A DNA stretch of 64,000 nucleotides from Bradyrhizobium viridifuturi (GCF_001238275.1 NZ_LGTB01000033.1:54884-118883), one strand, 5' to 3'. Positions 45,664 through 54,308 are shown, numbered from the stretch's first letter. Notes: generated from the letters alone by a model not told the origin. A program made the numbers and translations.

Positions 45664-46938
45664 TTATTGATTGGCGACCTTCGGCTTGCCGTAGCTGATG
45701 CGATAGACCGCGCCGTTCCAGTCGTCGGAGACCAGCAGCGAGCCGTCCTTCAGCAGCATCACGTCGACCGGGCGGCCGACATACTTGTTGTCCTCGAGGA
45801 AGCCGGTCATGAACGGCTCGACCGACTTCACGGTGCCGTCCTTGTTGAGCCGCACGACGACGACGTCACCGCCCTGTTTCTGCGACTTGTTCCAGGAGCC
45901 GTGACGCGCGACGAAGATCACATTCTTGTAGGTCTTCGGGAACATGCTGCCCGTATAGAAGCGCATGCCGAGCGAAGCGGTATGCGGACCCATCAGACCG
46001 ACCGGCGGCGTGTAGTCCTTGCAGTTCTTGCCCCAGCCGAGCTCCTGGTCGATGATGTTGCCCTGGTAGCAGAACGGCGCGCCGAAATCCTCGCCCGCCT
46101 TGGTGACGCGGTTGAGCTCGTCTTCCGGCACCGTCTCCGACAGCCAGTCGCGGCCGTTGTCGGTGAAGTACATCTGCTTGGTCTCGGGATTCCAGTCGAA
46201 GCCGACCGAATTGCGCACGCCGAGCGCATAGACCTCGGCACCGGAGCCGTCGAGATTCATGCGTCGGATCTGGCCGTGGTCGGCGTCATGCAGCACGTTG
46301 TTGCCGGGCTGACCGACCGGGACATAGAGCTTGTTGTCGGGACCGATGGCGATGAACTTCCAGCCATGCGCCTCGTCCTTCGGCAGCTTGTCGTAGATCA
46401 CGGTCGGCTTCGGCGGGTTGTCCAGATTGTCCTCGATCTTGTCGATCTTGGAGACCTTCGAGAGCTCGGCGATGTAGAGCGTGCCGTCCTTGAAGGCGAC
46501 GCCGTTCGGGCGGTAGAGGCCGGAAGCGATCACCTTGACCGAGCGTTTGCCGTCCTTGTTGACGATTGCATAGACCTTGTCGACGAGGCGGCTGCCGACG
46601 AACACCGTTCCTTTGTCGCCGAGCGCCATCGAGCGCGCATTGGCCATCCCGGCCGCATAGACCTCGACATTGAAGCCGGCCGGCACCTTGAGCTTGGCGA
46701 GCGGCAGCTTGTCGGGCGCAGACGGCAGCGGCGGCGGCGCCACCGGCGCCAGCTTGGCGGCGGCTTCATTGTCCGGACGCCCGATCAAGGGCGAGCCCGG
46801 CGGCAGCGGCTGGGCGGCCGGAGCAGCACCTGCCGCCGGTGCGGCCGCCGGTTGCTGCGCCGCAGCAGAGAGCGTGAACGCGCCCAGCATGGCCCCCGCC
46901 AGCAGCAGGCTGCGCGGTGCGAACGAGTGTTTTTTCAT
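45664..46938 (-). CDS. PQQ-dependent sugar (sorbosone-type) dehydrogenase
   Basis: 424 residues. Signal peptide (MKKHSFAPRSLLLAGAMLG, ending AAAQQ) and a Pro/Ala-rich segment, then a six-bladed beta-propeller of the glucose/sorbosone dehydrogenase family: FNVEVYAAGMANARSMALGD, VIASGLYRPNGVAFKDGTLY, ALGVRNSVGFDWNPETKQM and DDWNGAVYRISYG. It oxidises an aldose or similar in the periplasm using PQQ. Start ATG at 46938 has GGGGAGA six bases upstream. Its cofactor is made by the pqq genes starting 760 bases away on the other strand. Confidence 0.88.
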   Translation of the reverse strand: MKKHSFAPRSLLLAGAMLGAFTLSAAAQQPAAAPAAGAAPAAQPLPPGSPLIGRPDNEAAAKLAPVAPPPLPSAPDKLPLAKLKVPAGFNVEVYAAGMANARSMALGDKGTVFVGSRLVDKVYAIVNKDGKRSVKVIASGLYRPNGVAFKDGTLYIAELSKVSKIDKIEDNLDNPPKPTVIYDKLPKDEAHGWKFIAIGPDNKLYVPVGQPGNNVLHDADHGQIRRMNLDGSGAEVYALGVRNSVGFDWNPETKQMYFTDNGRDWLSETVPEDELNRVTKAGEDFGAPFCYQGNIIDQELGWGKNCKDYTPPVGLMGPHTASLGMRFYTGSMFPKTYKNVIFVARHGSWNKSQKQGGDVVVVRLNKDGTVKSVEPFMTGFLEDNKYVGRPVDVMLLKDGSLLVSDDWNGAVYRISYGKPKVANQ

Positions 46939-47116
46939 GATGATCTCCCCTGGGTGGAAGCCTTTGTTCATCGCGCCATTGATGTCGATCGGCGCATTAG
47001 GCTTTCCGTTCATAGTCTTGCGAATTTGTCCGGACAAATGCAATCGGAAACATGCCGACATCGTCCAACGCATGGTTGTGACCACGGTTGTGACCGCGCG
47101 GCAGCGCCGGCGTTTC

Positions 47117-47374
47117 TCAGTGCCTTGTCATCGAGCGGTCCGGGCGATCGAGAATCGCCTCGGTGAACGGAAACTCCAGCACGATCTCGCCCTCGTCGTC
47201 GGTCACCTCGATGACAGCGCTGAGCAGCGCGCCGTCGGCTCCTTCGGTCTTGAGCAGCTCGCGAATCATCGCCCGGGCCATCTCCCACGCGCGATCCGGG
47301 TCGCGCAGGATTTCGCCGTCGGGGTCGGAGATCAGCTCGTCGCCGATACGGGTATTGAAGAAATAGCGTGGCAT
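47117..47374 (-). CDS. DUF6894 family protein
   Basis: 85 residues: MPRYFFNTRIGDELISDPDG, RAWEMARAMIRELLKTEG, IEVTDDEGEIVLEFPFTEAI. This is the pattern of a small Bradyrhizobium-abundant family (DUF6894) of unknown function, often present in many copies per genome. It lies between the PQQ dehydrogenase gene and the divergent pqq genes, but nothing in it suggests a link to PQQ. Confidence 0.75.
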   Translation of the reverse strand: MPRYFFNTRIGDELISDPDGEILRDPDRAWEMARAMIRELLKTEGADGALLSAVIEVTDDEGEIVLEFPFTEAILDRPDRSMTRH

Positions 47375-47698
47375 CGGCTGAACTCGGCTCGGTTAGTCGC
47401 TTCCCGTGACCGGGAAGCACAGGATCGTCATCAGGACCTTGGGAGGATCACCCGGCCCCAGTCTCATAATCCAAGATCACCATTCGCCGTGTGGCGAACA
47501 ACAGGAAAAAGGTCTGATGGCACCGGGTTTTGACGGGAAATGCGCGCACAAATTTGTGAGTGGTCCGGATTTGTCTTCCGCAGTGCAGCATACCATTCCG
47601 CAGGACGCCTAGCGAAAAATTTAGGTGGCGAACTTTCCGAACCGCAGTAGTTTAATCTCAGGGCGGAAAGTTCGTCCGGTTGCAACAAGGAGAGCCTA
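47375..47698. other. control region upstream of pqqA
   Basis: 324 bases, visibly richer in A+T than the surrounding DNA. Three dyads are present: TTCGCC-GTGT-GGCGAA (about 47484-47499), the perfect CACAAATTTGTG (47547-47558), and GAACTTTCCG with its inverted copy CGGAAAGTTC (47630-47639 and 47664-47673). A TTGACG at about 47529 could be a -35 element. No gene is supported. Confidence 0.55.
47630..47673 (+). promoter_or_regulatory. inverted repeat in the pqqA leader
   Basis: Perfect 10-bp arms GAACTTTCCG and CGGAAAGTTC separated by 24 bases, ending 14 bases before the pqqA ribosome binding site. It may be an operator or a leader stem. A TTTAAT box lies in the loop. Confidence 0.4.
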
Positions 47699-47779
47699 AT
47701 GGCCTGGAAAGCACCGAAGATCGTGGAAGTGTCGGTCGGCATGGAAATCAACATGTATATGTGCGCCACCCGCAAGTAA
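47699..47779 (+). CDS. pqqA: PQQ precursor peptide PqqA
   Basis: 26 residues, MAWKAPKIVEVSVGMEINMY then MCATRK. It supplies the glutamate and tyrosine that become pyrroloquinoline quinone: Glu16 and Tyr20 of the EINMY motif, at the canonical spacing. AAGGAG lies seven bases before the ATG. It is the first gene of the pqqABCDE cluster. A 145-base gap with an AGGTGGAC/GTCCACCT inverted repeat (47816-47880) separates it from pqqB, an arrangement that often lets pqqA mRNA be made in excess. Confidence 0.97.
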   Translation: MAWKAPKIVEVSVGMEINMYMCATRK

Positions 47780-47924
47780 GCGGCAGCGCCCTATACACGT
47801 TTAGCGTTTTAGCGCAGGTGGACATCCGGGCGTAACGCGCTCCCGAGCATGGGGGTGTGTTTCAAATCCGGAGTCCACCTCGTAACGTTTCTGGATCTGA
47901 GAAAAACTCTCCAGGGGACGGATC

Positions 47925-48854
47925 ATGCTTCGTGTCGTCGTCCTGGGTGCCGCGGCGGGTGGCGGCGTTCCGCAGTGGAATTGTGGCTGTGCCGTTTGCA
48001 GGACGGCGCGAAGCGACCATCCCGAATTGCAGAGCACGCAAGCCTCGATCGCCGTCAGCGGCGACGGCGCGCACTGGTTCCTGGTCAACGCCTCTCCCGA
48101 TCTCCGCCAGCAGCTGATCACGACGCCGCAGCTTCATCCGAAGCACGGCGCGCTGCGCCACAGCCCGATCGCGGGCGTCATCCTCACCAACAGCGAGGTC
48201 GATGCGGTCGCCGGATTGCTGTCGATGCGCGAGGGCTCGCCGTTTGCGATCTACGCGCATCAGCGGGTGCTCGCGATCCTGCGCTCGAATAGCATCTTCA
48301 ACGTGCTGAGCGAGAAGAACGTCGCCCGCCTGCCGATCGCCGTCGACCAGGCCTTCGAGCCGGCCCTGCCCGATGGATCGCCGTCGGGGCTCGAAGTGCT
48401 GCCGTTCGAGGTTCCCGGCAAGGGCGCATGGTATCTCGAAGGCAAGGCCCACCCGGCAGGCGCCGACGGCGTCGGCGATACGCTGGGCCTGCGTATTGCG
48501 GACAAGCGCAGCGGCAAATACTTCTATTTCCTAGCCGCCTGCGCGCGGGTCACTGACGAGCTGAAATCGCGGCTCAAGGGCGCGCCGCTGGTGTTTTTCG
48601 ACGGCACGGTTTGGCGCGACGACGAACTGATCGCGGCGGGGCTGGGCACCAAGACCGGCCAAAGCATGGGACATATCGCGATGTCAGGCGATCACGGCGC
48701 GATCGAAAGCCTCGCCGGTCTCGACATTGGACGAAAAGTGTTTTTGCATATCAACAATTCCAACCCGGCGCTGCTTGGGAGTTCGGCCGAACGCAAGACG
48801 GTCGAGCACGCGGGCTGGCAGATACCTTCGGACGGAACGGAGATCGTGCTGTGA
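47925..48854 (+). CDS. pqqB: PqqB
   Basis: 309 residues of the metallo-beta-lactamase fold, recognised over full length (MLRVVVLGAAAGGGVPQWNC; GVILTNSEVDAVAGLLSMRE; GHIAMSGDHGAIESLA). In the PQQ pathway it acts between the PqqE/PqqD step and PqqC; biochemical work assigns it an oxygenase-type tyrosine hydroxylation, with a zinc site in place of the hydrolase centre. Its stop overlaps the pqqC start. Confidence 0.96.
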   Translation: MLRVVVLGAAAGGGVPQWNCGCAVCRTARSDHPELQSTQASIAVSGDGAHWFLVNASPDLRQQLITTPQLHPKHGALRHSPIAGVILTNSEVDAVAGLLSMREGSPFAIYAHQRVLAILRSNSIFNVLSEKNVARLPIAVDQAFEPALPDGSPSGLEVLPFEVPGKGAWYLEGKAHPAGADGVGDTLGLRIADKRSGKYFYFLAACARVTDELKSRLKGAPLVFFDGTVWRDDELIAAGLGTKTGQSMGHIAMSGDHGAIESLAGLDIGRKVFLHINNSNPALLGSSAERKTVEHAGWQIPSDGTEIVL

Positions 48855-49630
48855 ACGTCGTGCCCACCAATGGAATGACCGCGCTCTCGATCGGCAAGGG
48901 CATCACGCTCGACACTGCCGAAGAGATGGAGGCGACGCTGCGCACCATCGGCGCGACGCGCTATCACAGCCTGCATCCGTTCCACCGCCTGTTGCACGGC
49001 GGCAAGCTGAACAAGGGCCAGGTCCAGGCCTGGGCTCTCAACCGCTATTACTATCAGAGCACGATCCCGCTGAAGGACGCGATGGTGATGACGCGCTTTC
49101 GCGATCGCATGACGCGGGTCGAGTGGCGCCACCGCATCGAGGATCATGACGGAGATCTCGGCAGTGAGGGCGGCATCGAGCGCTGGCTGAAGCTGACCGA
49201 AGGCCTCGGCCTCGACACCGCCTATGTCGAATCCACCGAAGGCATCCTGCCGGCGACGCGCTTTGCCGTGGAAGCTTATGTACATTTCTGCCGCGACCGC
49301 ACGCCGCTGGAGGCGATCGCCTCCTCGCTCACCGAATTGTTCGCGCCGAACCTGCATGAGGAGCGCATCTCGGGGATGCTGAAGCATTACGACTTCGTCA
49401 ACCCCGACATCATGAGCTATTTCAGCCGCCGCCTCACCCAGGCGCCGCGCGACGCCGGCTTTGCGCTCGACTACGTCAAGCAGCACGCCAGAACGCCGGC
49501 CGAGCGCGAGGCTGTGTGCAACGCGCTGATCTTCAAGACCAACGTGCTGTGGGTGCAGCTCGACGCGCTCTATCACGCCTATGTCGAGGGCCAGATTCCG
49601 CCCGGCGCCTTCGTGCCGAAGACAGGTTAA
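48851..49630 (+). CDS. pqqC: pyrroloquinoline quinone synthase PqqC
   Basis: 259 residues if started at GTG 48851, which overlaps the pqqB stop as GTGA; ATG at 48875 is an alternative giving 251. PqqC is a cofactor-free oxidase that carries out the final ring closure and eight-electron oxidation. Family stretches: YHSLHPFHRLLHGG, QAWALNRYYYQSTIPLKD and EAYVHFCRDRTPLEAIASS. The open frame extends to 48611 but that part overlaps pqqB out of frame. Confidence 0.95.
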   Translation: MNVVPTNGMTALSIGKGITLDTAEEMEATLRTIGATRYHSLHPFHRLLHGGKLNKGQVQAWALNRYYYQSTIPLKDAMVMTRFRDRMTRVEWRHRIEDHDGDLGSEGGIERWLKLTEGLGLDTAYVESTEGILPATRFAVEAYVHFCRDRTPLEAIASSLTELFAPNLHEERISGMLKHYDFVNPDIMSYFSRRLTQAPRDAGFALDYVKQHARTPAEREAVCNALIFKTNVLWVQLDALYHAYVEGQIPPGAFVPKTG

Positions 49631-49730
49631 AGCATGATCCGGAAAAGTGCGAAGCGGTTTTCCGAGAAGATCATGCTCAAACAAGGAGCTAAAGTGCGAT
49701 GACGATTCAACTCAATCTCATCGCGCTTTA
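49631..49730. repeat. intergenic palindromic element between pqqC and pqqD
   Basis: Two inverted pairs: AGCATGATCCGGAAAA with TTTTCCGAGAAGATCATGCT, and AAAGTGCGATGA with TCATCGCGCTTT. A dispersed rhizobial element inserted within the pqq gene run. Confidence 0.7.
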
Positions 49731-49741
49731 GAGACAACATC

Positions 49742-50050
49742 ATGGCCAGCCGCAACATCAGCGTCAGCGAGACCAGCCGGCCGAAACTGCCGCGCCACAC
49801 CAGGCTGAAATTCGACGAGACGCGGCAGGTCTGGGTGATCCTGGCGCCGGAACGCGTGCTGGCGCCGGACGAGATCGCGGTCGAGGTGCTGCATCTCTGC
49901 GACGGCGTGCGCAGCGTCGGCCAGATGGTGGACCAGCTCGCGGAAAAATACGCCGCGCCGCGCGAGGCGATCGCGACCGACGTGATCGCGATGCTGCAGG
50001 ACCTGGCCGACAAGGGCTTTCTCACCGAAGCGCGCGAGAGCACGGCATGA
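49742..50050 (+). CDS. pqqD: PQQ biosynthesis chaperone PqqD
   Basis: 102 residues, a winged-helix RiPP-recognition element that binds PqqA and delivers it to PqqE. Recognised by RLKFDETRQVWVILAPERVL, GVRSVGQMVDQLAEKYAAPR and IAMLQDLADKGFLTEA. Its last codons overlap the pqqE start by four bases (ATGA). Confidence 0.95.
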   Translation: MASRNISVSETSRPKLPRHTRLKFDETRQVWVILAPERVLAPDEIAVEVLHLCDGVRSVGQMVDQLAEKYAAPREAIATDVIAMLQDLADKGFLTEARESTA

Positions 50051-51279
50051 CTGACACGCTCGCCGGCAACAAGACAACGGCAGTGGGCCCAACCGACGGG
50101 CTCGCGGTGCTCGAGCAAACGCGCTCGGCGGCCGAAACCTACGGCATCCCGCTCGCGGTGCTGCTCGAGGTCACCCACCGCTGCCCGCTGCAATGCCCCT
50201 ATTGCTCCAACCCGGTCGAGCTAGACCGCGGCTCGACCGAGCTCACCACCGAAGAGTGGAAGAAGGTGCTGAGCGAGCTTGCCGAGCTCGGCGTGCTGCA
50301 GGTCCATTTCTCCGGCGGCGAGCCGACCGCGCGCAAGGACATCGTCGAGCTGGTGCAGCACGCGACCGATGTCGGGCTCTATTCCAACCTGATCACCTCG
50401 GCCGTGCTGCTGACCAGGGACAGGCTGTCGGCGCTGGCCGATGCCGGCCTCAGCCATGTGCAGATCAGCTTTCAGGGCAACGAGCCCAACGTCGCCGATC
50501 GCGTCGCGGGCCTGAAGGACGCACACAGGAAGAAGCTCGAGGTCGCGAAATGGACCCGCGAGCTCGACATGCCGCTCACGGTCAATGCGGTGATGCACCG
50601 GCAGAACCTGCATCAGCTGCCCGACATCATCCAGATGGCGGTCGATCTCGACGCCGACCGGCTCGAAGTCGCCAACGTGCAGTATTACGGCTGGGCGCTG
50701 AAGAACCGCGCTGCACTGATGCCGACGGTCGCGCAGATCGAGGAAACCAGCCGCATCGTCGAGGAAGCCCAGGCGCGCCTGAAGGGCACGCTCGCGATCG
50801 ACTATGTCGTGCCGGACTATTACGCGCTGCGGCCGAAGAAGTGCATGGGCGGCTGGGGCCGCCAGTTCTTCAACATCTCGCCGGCCGGCAAGGTGCTGCC
50901 CTGCCACGCCGCGGAGAGCATCACCGGGCTCGAATTCGAATCCGTGCGCTCGAACCATTCGATCGCCTGGATCTGGCAGAACTCGGAGGCCTTCAACCGC
51001 TATCGCGGCACCGGCTGGATGCCGGAGCCGTGCAAATCCTGCGAATTCCGCGAGGTCGATTACGGCGGCTGCCGTTGCCAGGCCTTTGCGCTGACCGGCG
51101 ATGCCGGGAATACCGACCCGGCCTGTGCGCTGTCGCCGCGGCATGAGGAGATCTTCAAGCAGGCCGAGCAGGAATCCGCCGGCACGCAGAACCGTTTCCT
51201 CTACCGCAACTTCGCCGGCGGCACGCTGGAGACAGACCAACTCCAGGAAGAACCCCAGGACAAATCTCATGGCGCCTGA
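50047..51279 (+). CDS. pqqE: PqqA peptide cyclase, radical SAM PqqE
   Basis: 410 residues. Radical SAM motif C46-x3-C50-x2-C53 in THRCPLQCPYCSN, then a TIM-barrel with HFSGGEPTARKDI, and a C-terminal SPASM region rich in cysteines (CHAAESITG, CKSCEFREVDYGGCRCQ). It links the Glu and Tyr side chains of PqqA in the first chemical step of PQQ synthesis, needing SAM and PqqD. Overlaps pqqD at its start and the next hydrolase gene at its end. Confidence 0.96.
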   Translation: MTDTLAGNKTTAVGPTDGLAVLEQTRSAAETYGIPLAVLLEVTHRCPLQCPYCSNPVELDRGSTELTTEEWKKVLSELAELGVLQVHFSGGEPTARKDIVELVQHATDVGLYSNLITSAVLLTRDRLSALADAGLSHVQISFQGNEPNVADRVAGLKDAHRKKLEVAKWTRELDMPLTVNAVMHRQNLHQLPDIIQMAVDLDADRLEVANVQYYGWALKNRAALMPTVAQIEETSRIVEEAQARLKGTLAIDYVVPDYYALRPKKCMGGWGRQFFNISPAGKVLPCHAAESITGLEFESVRSNHSIAWIWQNSEAFNRYRGTGWMPEPCKSCEFREVDYGGCRCQAFALTGDAGNTDPACALSPRHEEIFKQAEQESAGTQNRFLYRNFAGGTLETDQLQEEPQDKSHGA

Positions 51280-52239
51280 CGCCGACGCCGGCAAGGCTGC
51301 CAGGCGCGCCGATCCCTTCGCTCCGCTGACATCGGAATGGCTCGATGTCGGCGACGGCCACAACCTTCACGTCGAGAGCGTCGGGCGCGAAGGCGGCATT
51401 CCCGCGGTCTATCTGCATGGCGGCCCTGGCAGCGGCTGCCAGCCGGACCATCGCCGGCTGTTCGATCCCGAGCGCTTCCACGCGGTGCTGTTCGACCAGC
51501 GCGGCTGCGGCCGCAGCCGGCCGAAAGGCAGCCGCGACCACAACACGACGCAGCATTTGATCGCCGACATGGAGAAGATCCGCGAACGCTTCGGCTTCGC
51601 ACGCTGGATGGTGGCCGGCGGCTCCTGGGGCGCGACGCTGGCGCTGGCTTATGCAGAGGCCCATCCCGAGCGCGTCAGCGGCCTGGTGCTGCGCGCGACC
51701 TTTCTCGGCACGGCGGAGGAGCTGGAAGACGTCTTCGGCGCGCCTTGCCGCGCTTCTATCCCGACCTCTCGGAGGATTTCCTCAACTTCCTGCCCGAGCA
51801 TGAACGTGCGGCGCCACTTGCGGCCTACTACCGCCGCATCCTCGATCCCGACGCCGCCGTGCATGCGCCGGCCGCGCGCGCCTGGCATGACACCGAGCGC
51901 GTGCTGTCGGAGCACACGCCGAAGCAGACGCGGCTCGATCTGAAGGCCTCAGGCGCCCTGCCCTCGACGCCTTTCATGGAGGCACACTACTTCGCCAACG
52001 ATTGCTTCATGCGGCCGAACCAGTTGATGGAGGAAGCCGGCAAGCTCGCCGGAATTCCCGGCATCCTGGTGCAGGGCCGCTACGATCTCCTGTGCCCGCC
52101 CGCAACCTCGCACGCGCTCGCCGCGCGCTGGCCGGGCAGCGAGGTCCGCGTTGTCGATGGCGCCGGCCACATCCTCTACGACCCCGGCATCCGCAACGCC
52201 GTGATGAAGGCGATCGCGGATTTGGCGGCAAGACAATGA
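51269..52239 (+). CDS. pip: proline iminopeptidase-like alpha/beta hydrolase (frameshifted near 51742)
   Basis: Starts ATG at 51269, overlapping the end of pqqE by 11 bases, so it is part of the pqq transcript. After HVESVGREGGIPAVYLHGGP the oxyanion loop HGGPGSG, the nucleophile elbow GGSWGATLAL and RCGRSRP-like segment are the S33 pattern. A lost G near 51742 (GCGGCC for GCGCC) breaks the frame; the remainder (LPRFYPDLSEDFLNFL...GRYDLLCP...GAGHILYD) supplies the catalytic Asp and His. Restored length 323. It removes N-terminal Pro from peptides; here it may trim the PqqA-derived peptide, which is an inference. Confidence 0.85.
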
Positions 52240-52805
52240 CCAGGGCGCGTACCCATAGATTGGAACGCCCGCAAGGCAGACGAATTGGACTGCTATGCCG
52301 ACCGGAGTTCGACCTGTCCGTTTGGGGTCTTTGAGATCTGTCGTACGAGATCGTTTGCGGCTTCGCCTGTCCAATCAGGATTAGAGACTTGAAGATGCCC
52401 GCCGTACAGCAGCAAGCCAGCTAGCGCTATCGACCAGAGCGGGCCCTGCCCGATCTCAATTGCTACCCGTTGCAGCCGCCCCTGTCATTTCCGCGTGCCG
52501 TGTGGCTGGCTCGATGAAGCGGAAATGTTCCGCCATTGCCGAAATTAATCGTCGAAATAGAGTTCCTTGTCCTAGGGAGCCAATCGCCGGCGCGCGCGTT
52601 CTGTTCCAGGAACACAGGTGAAAGACAGAAGCATGGGTTTGGACAGGATCGTCTTCTCTGACCTACCAACAGAGACGATGGTTATGTTCACTAGTGAACA
52701 TTTTTATCAACGGCGGGCGATCTACTGCAGCAGTAGCCTTGTTGTCTCACATTGTTCGCCGCTTCGTGCAGAACGATAAAGATTGAGCCTATTACCGAAC
52801 GCGCC
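52240..52805. other. 566-base gap between the pqq run and the KaiC module
   Basis: No supportable gene. A 48-codon frame from ATG at 52632 lacks a ribosome binding site. The notable feature is an 18-bp perfect palindrome at 52684-52701. Base composition turns richer in A+T from about 52.4 kb, marking the edge of the module. Confidence 0.65.
52684..52701 (+). promoter_or_regulatory. 18-bp perfect palindrome upstream of the KaiC-like gene
   Basis: ATGTTCACTAGTGAACAT is identical to its reverse complement. It lies about 105 bases before the KaiC start, where a homodimeric regulator would act. I cannot name the regulator. Confidence 0.5.
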
Positions 52806-54308
52806 ATGGATCACACACGCAATCGCATTTCGACCGGCAACGCCGGTCTGGACTATGTCCTTCGCGGAGGCTTGCCGCGCAACCGCTTGTACCTTGTCGA
52901 GGGAACGCCCGGTTCAGGCAAAACAACGCTCGCGCTCGAATTTCTCCAAGATGGTCAATCCAGGAACGAGCGCGGGCTCTACATCACTTTGTCGGAAACC
53001 AAGGAAGAGCTAGAAGTCGTCGCGGCCTCGCATGGTTGGGATCTAGGCGGAATTGATATTTTTGAACTGAGCGCCGCCGACGAAGTTCTCGGCCCAGGCA
53101 GAGATCAGTCGATACTCCATAGCTGGGAGATCGAGCTTGGAGAGACAATCAAGCTCATCAAGACGCAAGTGGAGAGGATCAAGCCGACCAGGGTCGTGTT
53201 CGACAGCCTTTCCGAAATGCGGCTGCTCGCCCAGGATCCACTGCGGTATCGGCGGCAGCTTCTCCTTCTGAAGCAATTCTTCTCCGGTCTCAGTACAACC
53301 GTCTTGCTGGTGGACGACTTCACTGGGTCAGGCACCGGTTTGGACAATCACTTACATAGCCTTTGCCATGGCGTCATCACCCTGTCACGGCTGACGCTGG
53401 ACTTTGGCGCGGCACGGCGACGGCTTCAGGTTCAAAAACTTCGAGGCGTCGATTTCATCGCCGGCTTTCATGATTTCGTCATTCGGCGTGGCGGCTTGGA
53501 CATTTTTCCTCGACTGGTCGCAGCTGAGCATGGAATCGAGCGCTCGAACGAACTCGTTCCCAGCGGCATACCGGAACTTGATGCGCTACTGAACGGCGGT
53601 CCTACGCGCGGCACAGGAGTTCTCATCACCGGACCTTCCGGCGCAGGAAAGACAACTCTCGCGCTGCAGTACCTTGCTGCCGCTTGCGAGAGAGGAGAGA
53701 AGGTGACGGTCTATCAATTCGACGAGCGTATCGACACTCTTCTCGCACGCGCGGAAGCAATGGGCCTCAACCTTGGGGCGTGTATCGAGAAGGGGCAGCT
53801 TGTCGTTCGGCAGATCGACCCGGCCGAGATTTCGCCAGGCGAGTTCGCTGCCGACGTTATGAAGGAAGTTGAACAACGCTCCGTCAAGATCCTTATGATC
53901 GACAGCCTCAGCGGCTACGTCGCCGCCATGCCGCAGGAGCAGCAACTCGTTCTGCAGCTTCACGAACTCCTGTCCTACCTCAGCCAGTCGGGCGTCCTGA
54001 CTCTGTTGATTAACGCCCAAAGCGGCTTCTTCGGAAACATGCAGACAAATGGTTTGGACGTTTCTTATCTGGCAGACACCGTCATCCTTCTGCGGTTCTT
54101 CGAGGCTGCAGGACGTATCCGGAAGGCCATCTCCGTCGTCAAGAACCGCTCCGGAAAGCACGAAGACACGATCCGCGAGATGCGCATCGACGACAGGGGA
54201 GTGAGGGTCGGCGAGCCTCTGTCGGAGTTCAAGGGCGTCTTGACCGGAACACCGGAATACACGGGCGCAACCAATCCCCTAATGGAAGATCGCGGTTCAG
54301 GTGCATAG
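52806..54308 (+). CDS. KaiC-like double-domain ATPase
   Basis: 500 residues. Two RecA-like halves: Walker A 33-41 (GTPGSGKTT) with Walker B near 129-137 (RVVFDSLSE), and Walker A 276-284 (GPSGAGKTT) with Walker B near 362-370 (ILMIDSLSG). Overall pattern is that of KaiC circadian-clock ATPases. In the second half the site matching KaiC Ser431-Thr432 reads Ser420-Tyr421 (VSYLADTVILL), so the serine is kept and the threonine is replaced. No KaiA or KaiB gene lies nearby. ATG at 52806 is chosen because the frame upstream is short and not conserved. Overlaps the next gene by eight bases. Confidence 0.92.
   Translation: MDHTRNRISTGNAGLDYVLRGGLPRNRLYLVEGTPGSGKTTLALEFLQDGQSRNERGLYITLSETKEELEVVAASHGWDLGGIDIFELSAADEVLGPGRDQSILHSWEIELGETIKLIKTQVERIKPTRVVFDSLSEMRLLAQDPLRYRRQLLLLKQFFSGLSTTVLLVDDFTGSGTGLDNHLHSLCHGVITLSRLTLDFGAARRRLQVQKLRGVDFIAGFHDFVIRRGGLDIFPRLVAAEHGIERSNELVPSGIPELDALLNGGPTRGTGVLITGPSGAGKTTLALQYLAAACERGEKVTVYQFDERIDTLLARAEAMGLNLGACIEKGQLVVRQIDPAEISPGEFAADVMKEVEQRSVKILMIDSLSGYVAAMPQEQQLVLQLHELLSYLSQSGVLTLLINAQSGFFGNMQTNGLDVSYLADTVILLRFFEAAGRIRKAISVVKNRSGKHEDTIREMRIDDRGVRVGEPLSEFKGVLTGTPEYTGATNPLMEDRGSGA

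Noticed and set aside
52632..52778. 48-codon frame starting MGLDRIVFSDL before the KaiC-like gene
   Set aside because: No ribosome binding site, overlaps the palindrome and the promoter region, and no recognisable family.
52806..54308. Calling the ATPase a RadA or RAD55-type DNA repair protein
   Set aside because: Two full RecA-like halves, the LADTVILL region and the coupled histidine kinase fit KaiC better than single-domain RadA.
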